From Valencia hispanica (Eukaryota > Chordata > Actinopteri > Cyprinodontiformes > Valenciidae), in NCBI GenBank assembly GCA_963556495.2, contig OY747710.1, positions 631,001 through 695,000 of the forward strand: DNA of 64,000 nucleotides, written 5' to 3'. A program made the translations under genes and the position numbers. Below are positions 37,813-64,000 of this stretch, one piece after another; the stretch's first letter is position 1; every line of letters begins with the position of its first letter. The notes under the pieces are model-generated. The model worked only from the letters and a program-made list of their open reading frames with translations, made no database searches and was not told the origin of the DNA.

Positions 37813-38697
37813 TCAGTTTTTTGGAGGACTAATAAATTCGGCCATATTCCTAGAAAGAAGAGCTGCTCCATCCAAAGTGGGATGGATGCCGTCTCTCCGG
37901 ATCAGACCAGGTTTTCCCCAAAAAGTTCTCCAGTTATCAATGTAGCCCAAATCGTTTGCAGGACACCACCTAGACAACCATTGATGGAATGACAGCATGC
38001 GGCTAAACATGTCGTCACTGGTCCGATCAGGCAGGGGACCAGAAAAGATTACCGAGTCTGACATTGTTTTGGCAAACTTACACACTGAAGCAACACTAAT
38101 TTTAGTGACCTCCGATTGGCGTAACCGGGTGTCATTACCGCCAGCGTGAATAACAATCTTACTGTATTTACGCTTATCTTTAGCCAGCAGTTTCAGGTAG
38201 GATTTGATGTCGCCCGTTCTGGCCCCTGGCAAACATTTGACTATGGTCAATGGTGTCTTTAATGCCACGTTTCTGACTATGGAGCTGCCAATTACCAGGG
38301 TCGGCTTCTCAGCGGGTGTGTCGCTGAGCGGGGAAAATCTGTTAGAAACGCGGAACGGTTGGTGGTGGCCCGGTGGCTGGGTCCTAGAACTATGCTTCCT
38401 ACGTACCGTCACCCAGCCGGCCTGAGGTCCCGGCTGCGCGGGCTCTACCGGAGGACAGCTAGGGGGTTCTATCCTTGCTGGCTCCGCCCTGGCTAATGGG
38501 CTTCGGCTATCTGCTGGTTTTTCAACAGCGCGGAGCCGTGCTTCTAATTCTGATACCCTCGCCTCCAAAGCTACAAAAATATTACATTTATTACAGTTAC
38601 TATTATCACTAAAGGAGGCAGGGAAGTAACTAAACATCTGACAGAGAGAGCAAGAGAGAAGAGAAGAGTTAGAGACAGGAGAGAGAAGAGTAGCCAT
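37813..38697 (-). CDS. LINE ORF1 protein with SGNH-hydrolase (esterase) domain
   Basis: An intact 294-codon frame. Seen: a C-x2-C pair (C16, C19) and a second C-x2-C pair (C35, C38) near the N-terminus, suggesting a zinc-binding knuckle; a short coiled-coil segment at about 42-59 ([14 protein letters not shown]); a proline-rich linker; then an SGNH-type domain with VIGSSIVRN (block I serine), HAGGNDTR (block III Gly-x-Asn-Asp) and RDGIHPT (block V Asp-x-x-His). Known: ORF1 proteins of many fish L2/CR1 LINEs carry such an esterase domain. The catalytic Ser, Asp and His are all in place, so this ORF may have decayed little. Role in retrotransposition is inferred from the family. Confidence 0.85.
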   Translation of the reverse strand: MATLLSPVSNSSLLSCSLCQMFSYFPASFSDNSNCNKCNIFVALEARVSELEARLRAVEKPADSRSPLARAEPARIEPPSCPPVEPAQPGPQAGWVTVRRKHSSRTQPPGHHQPFRVSNRFSPLSDTPAEKPTLVIGSSIVRNVALKTPLTIVKCLPGARTGDIKSYLKLLAKDKRKYSKIVIHAGGNDTRLRQSEVTKISVASVCKFAKTMSDSVIFSGPLPDRTSDDMFSRMLSFHQWLSRWCPANDLGYIDNWRTFWGKPGLIRRDGIHPTLDGAALLSRNMAEFISPPKN

Positions 38698-40422
38698 AGC
38701 CGCAATGAAGCTAAGCTAACTGAGCTAGCGAGACCTTACCACCCCAAGAAAAGCTGTGTGAAACACAAGGAGTTCCCAAAACGTAAAGTACACCACCACA
38801 AAACGTGTGTTAGTAGCTTGTGTGTTAAAATAACTTAGAAAGGCCTCAGCACAGAGAAAACAAGATCAATTCAAGAGAGTCTGAACACCAAACAGCTTAG
38901 AGGGAGCGCAACAGTGACAACAGGAAATGATGCAATACGGCTTACCCCTGTCACAGAGTCACGTACAGATCATATGGTAGAAAGTTTGAACTAATCACAC
39001 ACCATAAGGGTCTAAACCATGCGCATGGATAGAGAGATGGGTTCTCTGATTACAACCATGTAACTTCAAAGTCGTACACAAAGCCGGAAAACAAAACACT
39101 GCCGACTCTCTGTCAGAACTGATGTCTGACAAGTCACCAGAAGAGGTGCACAGGCATGAGTCCGAGGAATATGTGAGATTTGTTGCAGTAAGTGCAACTC
39201 CAAAATCACTTGCCACAAGAGAGGTTGAGGAAGTCAGGCACAGACTCAGAGTTAAGAGAGGTGCAAAAAGCGACTGAAAATTTTGAGAAATGCAAAACAT
39301 TGCACATATTGCAAGTGAACTGTGTGTGACAGGAGACATAGCTTTGATAAGAACACGCATAGTTCTGCCAGATAATCTCAGAGCTAGAACCCAGTCATTA
39401 GCTCACCAAGGACATTTAGGAATAGTTGGAACCAAACAATGTCTCAGAACAAAAGTGTGGTGGCCAGGCATGGACAAAGCTGCAGAAAAGTACTGTAAAG
39501 CCACAGCGGGCAGATTGTTACCAGACCTGATCCACCAGAACCTCTGAGAGGTACATGGTTACGGGATGGACCTTGGCAGGATGTCGTGGTAGACAATCTC
39601 TGACCATTACCTTCAAACCATTCCATACTTGTATTGATAAATTATTATAGTTGCTATTATGAGTAAGAGGAGATGACAGTATTGTTAGTAGACATGGATT
39701 ATATGGTCCGCAGTTCAAATCTGAACTATTCAGAGAATATTGTGCAAACAATGAGAGAACAACGCCAAAATGGGCTCAAGGAAGTGGAGAAGTCAAACAT
39801 CAAAACTCATCACTGATGAAGAGGATAAGGATTACAGAAGCTGAAGGATCGGACTGGAAACTAGAGCTGAGGAAATATGTTACTGCCTATCGCGGTGTTG
39901 AACTTCCAACCACAGGCAAAAGTCCAGCAGAACTCTTATTTAACGGGAAAATAAAGGGGAAAACTACCGGACACGAGTGAGACAAATACAGCTGCACTAG
40001 ATGACAGAGATGCAGAACAAAAAGGAAAGGCAAAGATTTATGGTTCTGACCGAAGAGGAGCTCAGACATTGTGGACAAGTTTCCAGCACTAATCAATGCA
40101 TCACCAACACACAAGGCTGAGAGCAAAATGTGGAATCAAGCTGTAGCTCGACACGTGAAGAAATATGAGCCAAATGAGACAGAGGAAGGGCATTGTAAAA
40201 TAGACAGGAGAGACAGGAGTGTTGACACTTACACCTCAACACCACAGGGGGGCGCACAAGGATCAGAGAAACCAGTGAAAACCAGAACTCATTGGGTTAG
40301 GAATCTACAGGGGAGGTTTTGTGATTTTGTGGTGAAATAAATAAAAATAATTGTAAAAAAAGAGAGAGAAAACTTGAATGTCACATGATTAAAATGTTTA
40401 TGGTTCTAAGAATTTTTAAATG

Positions 40423-40648
40423 TGTTGTGGAACAGCTGGATGAGAGGAAGGAGACAATAAAAATGTTTGCTTGTGTTGCGGTGTGGGTTGAGGTATGAAC
40501 TTCCATTGTTGGTAAGGGATGATGCAGAAGGTTACGATGGAGCGGAGATGGAAGGAGGAACACTGCTCTATAAAGACAAAGCTTTATGTGCTGATTCGAT
40601 TCAGACTGTTCTGCCTAAACAAGTACTAAGGGAGGCACTCAACTAGAG
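40423..40648 (+). repeat. Right LTR of the Gypsy remnant
   Basis: Starts TGTTGTGGAAC; contains TATAAAGA at about 40569. It is partner to 34796-34977. The exact end is uncertain. Confidence 0.6.
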
Positions 40649-40919
40649 GTTCACCTGGACTCACAGGGATATTATATTTCAGAGGAGATGATGAACATCT
40701 CTGCAGGATGCTTGGAGTCCAATCAGCTCTGAACTGAAGAATATTTCATAAAACTAGTCCATACTCAGATCGTTTAGCTGTAAAAGGTTTTGGTTTATAG
40801 AATCTGCTGGTGTTTCCAGCAGCAGCAGCAGCTGCAGCGCCGTGACTCGGCCTGTAGGGGGCGCCCCCGCCCGCTCTCCTCCTCTCCTGTCCTCGGCGTG
40901 TGCGCCAGGCTTCCCCGGG

Positions 40920-40925
40920 TATAAA
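40920..40925 (+). promoter_or_regulatory. cpne4: TATA box, probable cpne4 promoter
   Basis: TATAAA follows a GC-rich block (40855-40918). The next about 170 bp are purine-rich, contain no repeat and end at a clean donor, as expected for a first exon. The assignment to cpne4 rests on strand, spacing and the first coding exon having an upstream acceptor. Confidence 0.55.
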
Positions 40926-40949
40926 GGCGTGAGGAGAGGCTGCAGACTG

Positions 40950-41091
40950 GAGAGGCTCTCCAGCAGCCACAGGAGGAGGATGAGGAGGAGGATGAAGCCG
41001 CGGAGCTGATCTCAGTTCAGACCATCTGAGCTGGAGCGGGGGAACTTTCGGATGTTTTTCTGGGGCTGAAGCTATTTGCTCATCTTTGCAG
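40950..41091 (+). other. cpne4: Putative untranslated first exon of cpne4, with two short upstream ORFs
   Basis: The start is inferred 25-30 bp after the TATA box. The end is donor CAG|GTAAAA at 41092. It contains two upstream ORFs: 40980-41009 (nine codons, then TGA) and 41052-41069 (five codons, then TGA). These could lower translation of the main frame if the exon is used. Confidence 0.5.
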
Positions 41092-41630
41092 GTAAAAGTG
41101 GAGAAAGTCTGTGAGGCTGCTGCATGTTCTCAGCTCTGCTCTGATGGAGCGCTGTAAGCAGAAAGTCAGGATCTATGCATGCTACTCTGGTCTTCTCTGA
41201 GCTCCATCTGTGTTCACTCTGGGCTTTCCTCCTCATTCAGATGTTTGAGGACTTGTGGAGCATCTTCCAGGTCACTGGTTGGTTTATCTCTGCTGCATGT
41301 AATGAAATAATTCCTCAGTTGGACTCTCTAAGCTGGACTTCATGATTGCTGATGTTTCTGGCTGCTGTTGATCCTGAGCTGCTCTGTAGGAAACTCAACA
41401 AGAGGACAAAGAAACGAGCCAAATAATTCACAGAGAAAATGGAGAGAAATCAAAGCAGATTGAAATTCTGTGTACTGGAGTGGATTAATTAGGGAGTGAG
41501 AGCCAAGAAATCCGCTGAAATCTGAAACCTGCTGCTGGGTTAATATGAACTGATGGTCTTGAAAAGGTTTCATCACCACAGAAGAGCCTCAGTGCTACAG
41601 TTTTATTAACTATTCATGAAATGATTTAGT
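41092..41630. other. Start of putative cpne4 intron 1; nothing recognised
   Basis: Unremarkable non-coding sequence between the first exon and the tetranucleotide tract. Confidence 0.4.
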
Positions 41631-43170
41631 TTGATTCATTCATTCATCCATCCATCCATTCATCCATCCATCAGTCCGTCCATCCATCCATCCATCCATC
41701 CATTCATCCATCCATCAGTCCGTCCATCCATCCATCCATCCATCCATCCATCCATCCATCCATCCATCCATCATCCATCCATCCATCTGTCCATCCATCC
41801 ATCCATCCACCCATCCATCCATCCATCCATCCATCCATCATCCATCCATCATCCATCCATCCATCATCCATCCATCCATCCATCCATCCATCAATCCATC
41901 CATCCATCCATCCATTCATGCATCCATCAGTCCGTCCATCCATCCATCCATCCATCCATCCATTCATTCGTCCGTCCGTTCATTCATTCATTCATTCATT
42001 CATTCATTCATTCATTCATGCATTCATTCATGTGTTCATTCATTCATTCATTCATCAGTCCATCCATTCATTCATTCATTCATTCATCCATTTCATTCAT
42101 TCATTCATTCATTCACCAGTCCATTCATTCATTCATTCTTTCATTCATTCATTCATTAATTCATCCGTCCATCCATCCATCCATCCATCAGTCCGTCCAT
42201 CCATCCATCCATCCATCCATCCATTCATTCGTCCGTCCGTCCGTCTGTTCATTCATTCATTCATTCATTCATTCATTCATTCATTCATTCATTCATGCGT
42301 TCATTCATTCATTCATCCATTCATTCATTCACCAGTTCATTCATTCATTCATTCACCAGTTCATTCATTCATTCATTCATTCATCCATCCATCCATCCAT
42401 CCATCCATTCATTCATTCATTCATCAGTCCATTCATTCATTCATTCATTCATTCATCAGTCCATTCATTCATTCATTTTTTCATCAGTCCATTCATTCAT
42501 TCATCAGTCCATCCATTAATTCATATATTCATTCATTCATTCATCAGTCCATCCATTCATTCATTCATCAGTTCATTCATTCATCAGTACATTCATTCAT
42601 TCCTTCATCCATCCATCCATCCATTCATTCATTCATCAGTCCAATCATTCATTCATTCATTTTTTCATCAGTTCATTCCTTCATTCATTCATTCATCCAT
42701 CAGTTAATTCATTCATCAGTTCATTCATTCATTCAATCATTCATTCATTCATTCATCAGTTCATTCATTCATCAGTTCATTCATTCATTCAGTTCATTCA
42801 TTCATCCATTCATTCATTCATCAGTCCAATCATTCATTCATTCATTTTTTCATCAGTTCATTCCTTCATTCATTCATTCATCCATCAGTTAATTCATTCA
42901 TCAGTTCATTCATTCATTCATTCATTCATTCATTCATTCATTCATTCATTCATTCATTAATTAATTCATTCATTCATCCATCAGTTAATTCATTCATCAG
43001 TTCATTCATTCATTCAATCATTCATTCATTCATTCATCAGTTCATTCATTCATTCATTCATTCATTCATTCATTCATCCATCAGTTAATTCATTCATCAG
43101 TTCATTCATTCATTCATTCATTCAATCATTCATTCATTCACTCATCAGTTCATTCATTCATCCATCCATC
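41631..43170. repeat. Long (CATC)n/(CATT)n tetranucleotide tract
   Basis: About 1.5 kb of CATC repeats grading into CATT repeats with interspersed CAGT and CGTC units. The 4-bp period leaves all frames open, giving Ser-Ile-His-Pro-Phe ORFs of over 300 codons that are not genes. Confidence 0.97.
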
Positions 43171-43189
43171 CATTCATGAACAGATGGAT

Positions 43190-43310
43190 GGATGGATAAA
43201 GTGTGTGAATGTGTAGTTGAATGGGTGAATGACTGAATGTAGTGCAAAGCGCTTTGTGTTCCTCTGACTGAAAAAGCGCTATACAAATGCAAGACATTTA
43301 ACCATTTGAA
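43190..43310 (+). mobile_element. RTE-type LINE/SINE 3' end
   Basis: TAGTGCAAAGCGCTTTGTGT and AAAAGCGCTATACAAATGC followed by a CATTT..CCATTT end form a very common fish retroelement 3' terminus. It directly precedes the (AATG)n array, which may be its expanded tail. Confidence 0.55.
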
Positions 43311-43730
43311 TGAATAAATGAATGAATGAATGGAGTGATGAATGAATGAATGAATGAATGGAGTGATGAATGAATGAATGAATGGAGTGATGAATGAATG
43401 AATGAATGAATGAATGAATGGAGTGATGAATGAATGAATGAATGAATGAATGGAGTGATGAATGAATGAATGGAGTGATGAATGAATGAATGAATGAATG
43501 GAGTGATGAATGAATGAATGAATGAATGAATGGAGTGATGAATGAATGAATGGAGTGATGAATGAATGAATGAATGAATGGAGTGATGAATGAATGAATG
43601 AATGGAGTGATGAATGAATGAATGAATGAATGAATGGAGTGATGAATGAATGAATGGAGTGATGAATGAATGAATGAATGAATGGAGTGATGAATGAATG
43701 AATGAATGAATGAATAAATGGATGGATATA
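43311..43730. repeat. (AATG)n array with regular GGAGTG interruptions
   Basis: About 420 bp of AATG repeat broken every 20-36 bp by GGAGTGATG. Its unit is the inverse complement of the (CATT)n tract on the left, so the two face each other across about 140 bp. Confidence 0.95.
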
Positions 43731-44477
43731 TGGGTGGACATCTCGATGGATAGATGGATGGGAGTTCTCTGACCGAGGTGAACAGAAACTGAAAGGAGCT
43801 GCATACGATTACTAAAGCTACAGATTTTTTTTAATCTATTAACTCTAAATGAGCTTGTTACCATAGCAACATCTGCTGAGGCTTATGGGAGCTGTAGTAC
43901 ATAGCAGTGGTCTGTGGGAGCTTTTGTTGGAGACGGTTTCTTGTGTTTTTATAACATCGGAGACGTTCTGTTTCACATTGTAGGCGATGAAAACTAGAAA
44001 ATCCTTGAATGAACTGATCGATAGCTTCATCGTTTCTTTCATATATTTCCTTACCTGTCAGATTTAGAACTAAACAATGATGCTGCATTTAATGATACAA
44101 AGTTGTTCTCCAATGTTTTCCAATCAATCAATCAATCAATCCTCTCAGGAGAAGAATTTAAAGTTCATCTTGAGGTTCCAAGCGAACATTTTTCTCCGAG
44201 GAAGAGGATGAACTGCAGGATTCAGTTTCTTCTTTAACTAAACTGATGATTGAGGGTCTGAAACCTCGACTTTCATTATCTTCATGATTGGAGTAGAACA
44301 GAGCAGATGATCAACAGGAGACGCTTCTGAAGTGATCTTGATCTTCAGTTCCTGACTTTGGGTCCTGAGCCACACGTCCTTCACCACGTTTCCTGTCTGA
44401 TTACACTAAATAAAAGCTGCTAGCAGCAATGAGTCTGAAATAAATCAATAACCCCTCTTTAGCACCTACCAATTAGC
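43731..44477. other. No gene seen
   Basis: Non-coding intronic sequence with a short (AATC)n run near 44124-44142. Confidence 0.35.
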
Positions 44478-44840
44478 ATGGCTAGCTCAGTTAGCATGGC
44501 TAGCACAGTTAGCATGGCTAGCTCAGTTAGCATCGTTAGCACAGTTAGCATGGCTAGCACAGTTAGCATCGTTAGCACAGTTAGCATGGCTAGCACAGTT
44601 AGCATTGTTAACACAGTTAGCATGGCTAGCTCAGTTAGCATCGTTAGCACAGTTAGCATGGCTAGCACAGTTAGCATTGTTAACACAGTTAGAATGGCTA
44701 GCTCAGTTAGCATCGTTAGCACAGTTAGCATGGCTAGCATAGTTAGCATTGTTAACACAGTTAGCATGGCTAGCTCAGTTAGCATGCCTAACACAGTTAG
44801 CATGGCTAGCTCAGTTAGCATCGTTAGCACAGTTAGCATG
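44478..44840. repeat. 18-bp minisatellite
   Basis: Unit TTAGCATGGCTAGCACAG alternates with TTAGCATCGTTAGCACAG and similar variants, about 20 copies. An 18-bp period keeps one frame open on both strands; the resulting ORFs are artefacts. The palindrome GCTAGC recurs in many units. Confidence 0.95.
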
Positions 44841-44849
44841 GCCATCACT

Positions 44850-45390
44850 TCTATAAATGATATAAATGTAGCCAAAGGAAGAGGTTTTGATTATAACAGC
44901 CTACCGCGGCTGCGCATTTTGATGATGTCATAAAGGAGGATAAATACTAATGTTCGTCTTTACATATTGCAAGTTTAAAATTTGTTGTTTTCCATTTAAC
45001 GGGAAAAACATTTTAATTCAAATAAGTGCAGCTTTATTTTTGTGTGATATTAAATTTATAAATAAGTAACCAGGAAAGCGGACTATTTTAAGCTTTGTTT
45101 TTTTATATAACATTTAGCTTTTAATTCATTTAAAATATGTTCATCTTTATGTTGTGAGAATCTCTGTGTTGCATTTTTTGAAAAAAAGATTAGAACATTT
45201 TTTAAATGCATTTTGCACAATAAACATTCAAAACTTTTTTTGAAGTTGTTTTTCTGCTGCAATGAAACTGAAAAGTGAGAATGTTCATAAAACGTCATTT
45301 TGATATATATAAAGAAAGTAATATATTGCAGAAGATATCATTATCATACACACTTTAGATTATATCGCAGTATAGATTTGAGGCCGGATC
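44850..45390 (+). repeat. Dispersed repeat copy B (partner at 23895-24430)
   Basis: Collinear with the copy in cmtm6 intron 1, from the GTAGCCAAAGG..GATTTTGA region to TTTAGATTATATCGCAGTAT. Adjacent to the 18-bp array. Confidence 0.65.
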
Positions 45391-45420
45391 GCCCGGGTTC
45401 CATAGATGTGATCCGAAGCC

Positions 45421-45508
45421 GTCCAACCCGAGTCCTGACCCGAGTCCTGACCCGAGTCCTGACCCGAGTCCTGACCCGAGTCCTGACCCGAGTCCTGACC
45501 CGAGTCTG
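45421..45508. repeat. 12-bp tandem repeat
   Basis: About seven copies of CCCGAGTCCTGA. Confidence 0.95.
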
Positions 45509-47109
45509 AGGAGAATCAGTGGAGGGAGCTAAAGTTTAGGCTAAAGGTGAGGAGGCTGGATGTCTGTGTCACTTCTTCTCTGAATGAAGATCATCTTTCA
45601 TCTAAATCTGCCAGAGGTATGAACACTTCTGTTGCATGGAGAGAAGATCCGATGGTTGATCCCAGCAGTTCAGAAACCAGCTTCTGTTTCCGTCCACCTA
45701 CTGGTAGCGAGAACCAGTGAAACCGGATCCTGGTTAGAAGAACACATCTGGGTCCTGAGGTAGCCGTGAAACCTGAGCCGGCGGTGTGGGGGAGGAAGAG
45801 GAGCAAATCGGACGTTTCCTCCCGCCCCGCCTGGATAATCGGATAAGGCCGGAGCTGCTGATGGGATGAGGAGGAGGAGGGAGGGCAGCCGAAGAGCAGA
45901 CCAGAGTCTGAGGGGTTATATCTCTGTTCTGGAGGGTTCTGGTTCTGGTTCTGGTCTCTGCGTTTATTTTTGGAGAGGAGGAGAACATCGGAGAAAATAA
46001 ACTTGTTTGAAAATTGGTCTTTTTTACATAAAGACATAGAAAATAAGATCTTCAAATAAAGAATCAACTGGCCATAAAAGAACAATCTATTTACTTGAAA
46101 ACGAAATGAAAACACTTCCTTCTTTCAAGAACTTCCTGCCTGGAGGTTCAGCAGCAGTAACATGCCGCCACCAGCGCAGAGCTTGCTCAGCTCCGACAGC
46201 AGGCGGAGACGGGCTGCAAGAAAGAAACTTCTGTCCAATAAGACCATGGAGGGAGAAACCGGGTCGGCTCGGTTCTGATCCAACAGTTACTGAGCAGCTC
46301 TGAAGGTTTGGACTAAAACAAGAGAAAGAGCATAAATATCCTCCTGGTTCTTCTTCATCTACAGATTTCAGAATAAATGTGGATTTCCTCAAAAATCGCT
46401 TCTCCTCTCTGGGTACTCCGGCTGACTCCAGCCACAGGACTGCTGGGTGAACCGGCCCTTTAAGCTGCCTGCAGGTGTAGACAGAGACAGGTGTGATGGT
46501 CAGGGCGGGTCCTAAATCAGACGCATCGGGGTGATGAACGTGTCCAGACGGCGTGGGAATCAATCAGAGGAACATCAGTTAGAACGTTTCTGCTCAGCAT
46601 AATTAGATTCCTCCTGCTGAATCACAGATGTTTCATCAAATATAATTACAGGTATTTATTGCATTAAATGACAGCAGGGAGGGAATGGTCTCTGATTCTG
46701 ATGTAATTAGCTGCTCATCCTGTCTGCTGCCTGCATCCTGACAGGAAACGTCTCCATTTCATCAGAACATGTAAATCAGATCTGAGGCTGGGAGGAGAAC
46801 CGAGATCCTGGAAAAAAACCAAACGGATGAACCCGAATGTGGGAACAGCTGCAGGAAGGCGGTCAGAAACGTTTAAAGAAGCCTTTTAAATGTGAGAGCA
46901 GAACGTTTCCAGGTCTGCTCTGAAAATAAGAACACGGCATATTTTCTTTAGGACGCGCTCATGAACTGAAGAACTCATTGAACGGACGAGACATGATGTA
47001 CGAAACCCAAACAGAACAGAGAACCGTCAGAGTGAAATGATATTTAAACTGTTTAGACTCTTAATCCGATAAAAACATCAGAAGTGAAAGAGAGACAGAG
47101 AATCGTCTC
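45509..47109. other. cpne4 intron 1; no gene recognised
   Basis: ORFs at 45591-46563 on the minus strand have no recognisable domain and no splice-bounded structure. Confidence 0.35.
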
Positions 47110-47290
47110 AGCAGATTCAGCCCAAGGTCAGAGCAGGATGCTCCCAGAAATGACCAGCTCACAGCTGGCAGGCTAGAGGTTAAAGGTCATGACCTTGAAC
47201 CTGTATGGCTGCTTGGAAGGGTTGAAGGAGGAAGCCAAGAAACAAGATGGCGGCAGGACTGAGGTTAGCAGAGCTGCATCCAGAGTAGAA
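47110..47290 (+). mobile_element. Tc1-like transposon fragment
   Basis: The plus strand carries the same blocks as the minus strand at 11430-11580, including CAAGATGGCGGCAGGACTGA (MAAGLRLAEL) and TTCAGCCCAAGGTCAGAGC. A short remnant with no intact frame. Confidence 0.65.
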
Positions 47291-47350
47291 TACAGATTTA
47301 AAGATAAATAAAATTAAAATCATCATCACCATCCTTAATGAATGGGAGGT

Positions 47351-47381
47351 GGATGATGATGATGATGAGGATGATGATGAT
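47351..47381. repeat. Short (GAT)n microsatellite
   Basis: About ten GAT units with one GAG interruption, in cpne4 intron 1. Confidence 0.85.
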
Positions 47382-47573
47382 CACCTGCACACTTTCTGAC
47401 ATTTTACTATGAAAGGTCAGCATGTTTGGACCATCAAGGTCTTCATGGTGTTTGGAGAAGGTCCAGAGTGGAACCAGTAGTCTGTAGTGGGTTTGGCTGT
47501 AAAAACTCCTTCACTGCTGATTCCTGTTGGTTCTGTTCTAAATGTTTTGTGTTGCATCAATTCTTCCAGCTGA

Positions 47574-64000
<16,427 letters not shown>

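Larger units (their letters stand above)
35172..38940 (-). mobile_element. L2/CR1-like LINE, near full-length but internally deleted
   Basis: On the minus strand the order is a 5' leader (about 38940-38698), ORF1 (38697-37813), an ORF2 endonuclease part (37719-36880), an RT part (36851 to about 35670), and a 3' UTR ending in a (TTGAA)n-type tail, read on the plus strand as TTCAATTCAATTCAG at about 35174. The RT is cut after the motif A region and joined directly to the 3' tail, so the rest of the RT is missing. It is inserted within the Gypsy remnant in the opposite orientation. The two-ORF layout with an esterase-type ORF1 fits fish L2/CR1 clades. Confidence 0.85.
34796..40648 (+). mobile_element. 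Decayed Ty3/Gypsy LTR retrotransposon with nested LINE
   Basis: Left and right LTR-like repeats both begin TGTTGTGGAAC (34796 and 40423). They share GGAGATGGAAG.AGGAACACTG, TTATGTG.TGATTC and TTCAGA..GTTCTGC.T before diverging near 34977 and 40648. Between them lie about 190 bp of leader, a minus-strand LINE (about 35172-38940), and then plus-strand pol remnants: an RNase H piece (YGRKFELIT near 38965), integrase zinc-region and core pieces (HQGHLGIVGTKQC and VWWPGMDKAAEKYC near 39400-39500) and LPTTGKSPAELLFNG near 39905. Frames are broken, and gag, protease and RT are absent, so it is inactive. LTR ends are approximate. Confidence 0.75.

Noticed and set aside
41631..42892. Ser-Ile-His-Pro-Phe ORFs of over 300 codons
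   Set aside because: Tetranucleotide repeat artefact.
44478..44840. Interstitial telomere-like repeat (TTAGC words)
   Set aside because: The unit is 18 bp and contains no TTAGGG run.
45591..46563. Minus-strand ORFs of 158-174 codons in cpne4 intron 1
   Set aside because: Overlapping frames, no domain, and composition typical of intron sequence.

Overview
The window reads as vertebrate nuclear DNA from a teleost fish. Genes are split into small exons with consensus GT/AG borders and separated by multi-kilobase introns. The spaces are filled with fish-type transposon families (L2/CR1-like and Rex1-like LINEs, Tc1-like, hAT and PIF/Harbinger elements, a Ty3/Gypsy provirus) and with very long micro- and minisatellites. 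I cannot name the species. Two protein-coding genes are supported, both on the + strand. The first is cmtm6, a four-helix MARVEL protein. Its coding sequence is complete in four exons (23612-28927), and a TATA/YY1-type promoter with probable 5'UTR exons lies at 21.2-21.55 kb. The second is the 5' part of a copine, best matched to cpne4. It has a TATA promoter and untranslated first exon near 40.92-41.09 kb, a first coding exon at 47634-47804 and a second at 61018-61197. The rest of the copine lies beyond the right edge. Layout: 0-14.6 kb is gene-poor and holds LINE fragments, MITEs, a broken Tc1-like element and long (ATC)n and (CTT)n arrays. 14.7-18.0 kb is one 20-bp minisatellite. 19.6-20.0 kb holds a broken Ig V-set gene remnant. 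21.2-30.2 kb is cmtm6, with a Tc1-like element in intron 2. 30.2-34.8 kb holds MITEs and a LINE-tail repeat. 34.8-40.65 kb is a decayed Gypsy provirus into which a minus-strand L2/CR1-like LINE with an SGNH-esterase ORF1 has inserted. 40.9 kb to the end is cpne4. Its introns carry a 2-kb tetranucleotide tract with inverted symmetry, an 18-bp array, an 11-bp array with an almost T-free plus strand, and a 1.5-kb array of about 22-bp units that begins exactly at a coding-exon splice donor. The most unusual observations are: the cpne4 splice-donor minisatellite, in which each unit repeats the consensus donor CAG|GTGAGT; a set of minus-strand exon-like segments inside cpne4 intron 2 that abut the T-free 11-bp array; and a short upstream ORF predicted to stop one base before the cmtm6 start codon. 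Most long ORFs in the window are translations of tandem repeats, not genes. No prokaryotic features, CRISPR arrays or RNA genes were seen. All assignments come from reading the sequence; no database search was run.
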